Below are positions 5,931 through 6,162 of a stretch of DNA of 6,162 nucleotides, one piece after another. A program made the position numbers and the translations under genes. The stretch covers positions 1 through 6,162 of the forward strand of contig JBECKR010000119.1 of assembly GCA_040235415.1 (NCBI GenBank), read 5' to 3'. The notes beneath the pieces were generated by a model. The model was not told where the DNA came from. It made no database searches and worked only from the letters and a program-made list of their open reading frames with translations. The stretch is from JBECKR01 sp040235415 (GTDB taxonomy: Bacteria > Acidobacteriota > Polarisedimenticolia > Polarisedimenticolales > Polarisedimenticolaceae). Positions within the stretch are counted from its first letter, which is position 1. Every line of letters begins with the position of its first letter.

Positions 5931-6162
5931 GGCGCTCCTCGCGAAGTCCTGGCGCCAGCTCCGCATGCTGCGGATCACGGGTGGCGTGCTGCTCGCCGCG
6001 ACGCCGGCCGCGACGCTGCTGCTGGCGGAAGCCGCGCGGCGCGGCTGGCTGCCGTACGGCAGCGTGCGCGACTACGATGCGGCCGCCGTGCTGCGCGAGG
6101 GCGCGCCGGGGCTCCTCGTCGCGGGGATCGCGCTCGTGACCCTCATGCTCGCGGCGCAGGCG
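5923..6162 (+). CDS. Probable ABC transporter permease, N-terminal part only (cut by window end)
   Basis: The frame starting at ATG 5923 stays open to the last base, giving 80 residues without a stop. A Shine-Dalgarno (GAGGGAGA, 5909-5916) precedes it by 6 bases, and it overlaps the ATPase stop by 8 bases, a typical coupled operon joint. The N-terminus is basic (MLRALLAKSWRQLRMLR). It is followed by a hydrophobic segment at about residues 18-35, a polar loop (36-59) containing RGWLPYG and VRDYDAAAV, and a second hydrophobic segment from about 60 to the edge. No family motif can be checked in so short a piece. The permease call rests on membrane character and position directly after the ATPase. 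It could also be a membrane subunit of another type. Confidence 0.75.
   Translation, partial: MLRALLAKSWRQLRMLRITGGVLLAATPAATLLLAEAARRGWLPYGSVRDYDAAAVLREGAPGLLVAGIALVTLMLAAQA

Noticed and set aside
4662..5978. Long minus-strand frames opposite the GntR-ABC operon
   Set aside because: They are shadows of the regulator and ATPase genes, which carry clear family motifs and coupled starts. The antisense products look like random Arg/Ala/Glu sequence.
5888..6139. An 83-codon plus-strand frame at the right end
   Set aside because: It is Arg/Cys/Ser-rich and overlaps the frame from 5923, which has a better Shine-Dalgarno, membrane-protein composition and a typical operon overlap.

Overview
The window is GC-rich bacterial chromosomal DNA with tightly packed genes and strong codon-position bias. 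The long overlapping open frames on the opposite strands are by-products of that bias. I see no rRNA, tRNA, CRISPR array, transposase, phage gene or insertion-sequence end. The gene content does not fix the phylum. A high-GC lineage such as Acidobacteriota, Myxococcota or a related group would fit, but that is inference only.

Left and centre (about 1-4560) hold three genes on the minus strand. In transcription order they are a polytopic GT39/PMT-type glycosyltransferase (4543-2630), an AI-2E family transporter-like membrane protein (2598-1543) and a hexameric-type glutamate dehydrogenase, GdhA (1397-36). The gaps between them are 31 and 145 bases. The first two have no Shine-Dalgarno sequence. 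Instead each has a TACAAT box 8-10 bases before the start codon, the geometry of a leaderless or near-leaderless transcript. gdhA has a textbook Shine-Dalgarno. A further TACAAT box at the left edge points out of the window.

Right (about 4560-6162) holds a plus-strand operon. It encodes a short YtrA-type GntR regulator, an ABC ATPase overlapping it by ATGA, and the beginning of a membrane protein (probable permease) overlapping the ATPase by 8 bases and cut by the window end. A good sigma-70-like promoter (TTGACC, 17 bases, TACATT) lies in the 80-base divergent gap. A short palindrome covers its predicted transcription start, suggesting autoregulation. The arrangement matches known GntR/YtrA-controlled ABC-2 type exporter operons, which often respond to cell-envelope stress. 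The substrate here is unknown.

Nothing in the window is a convincing new system. The points most worth following are the TACAAT/no-SD start architecture, the compact divergent control region and the substituted catalytic motifs of the ATPase.
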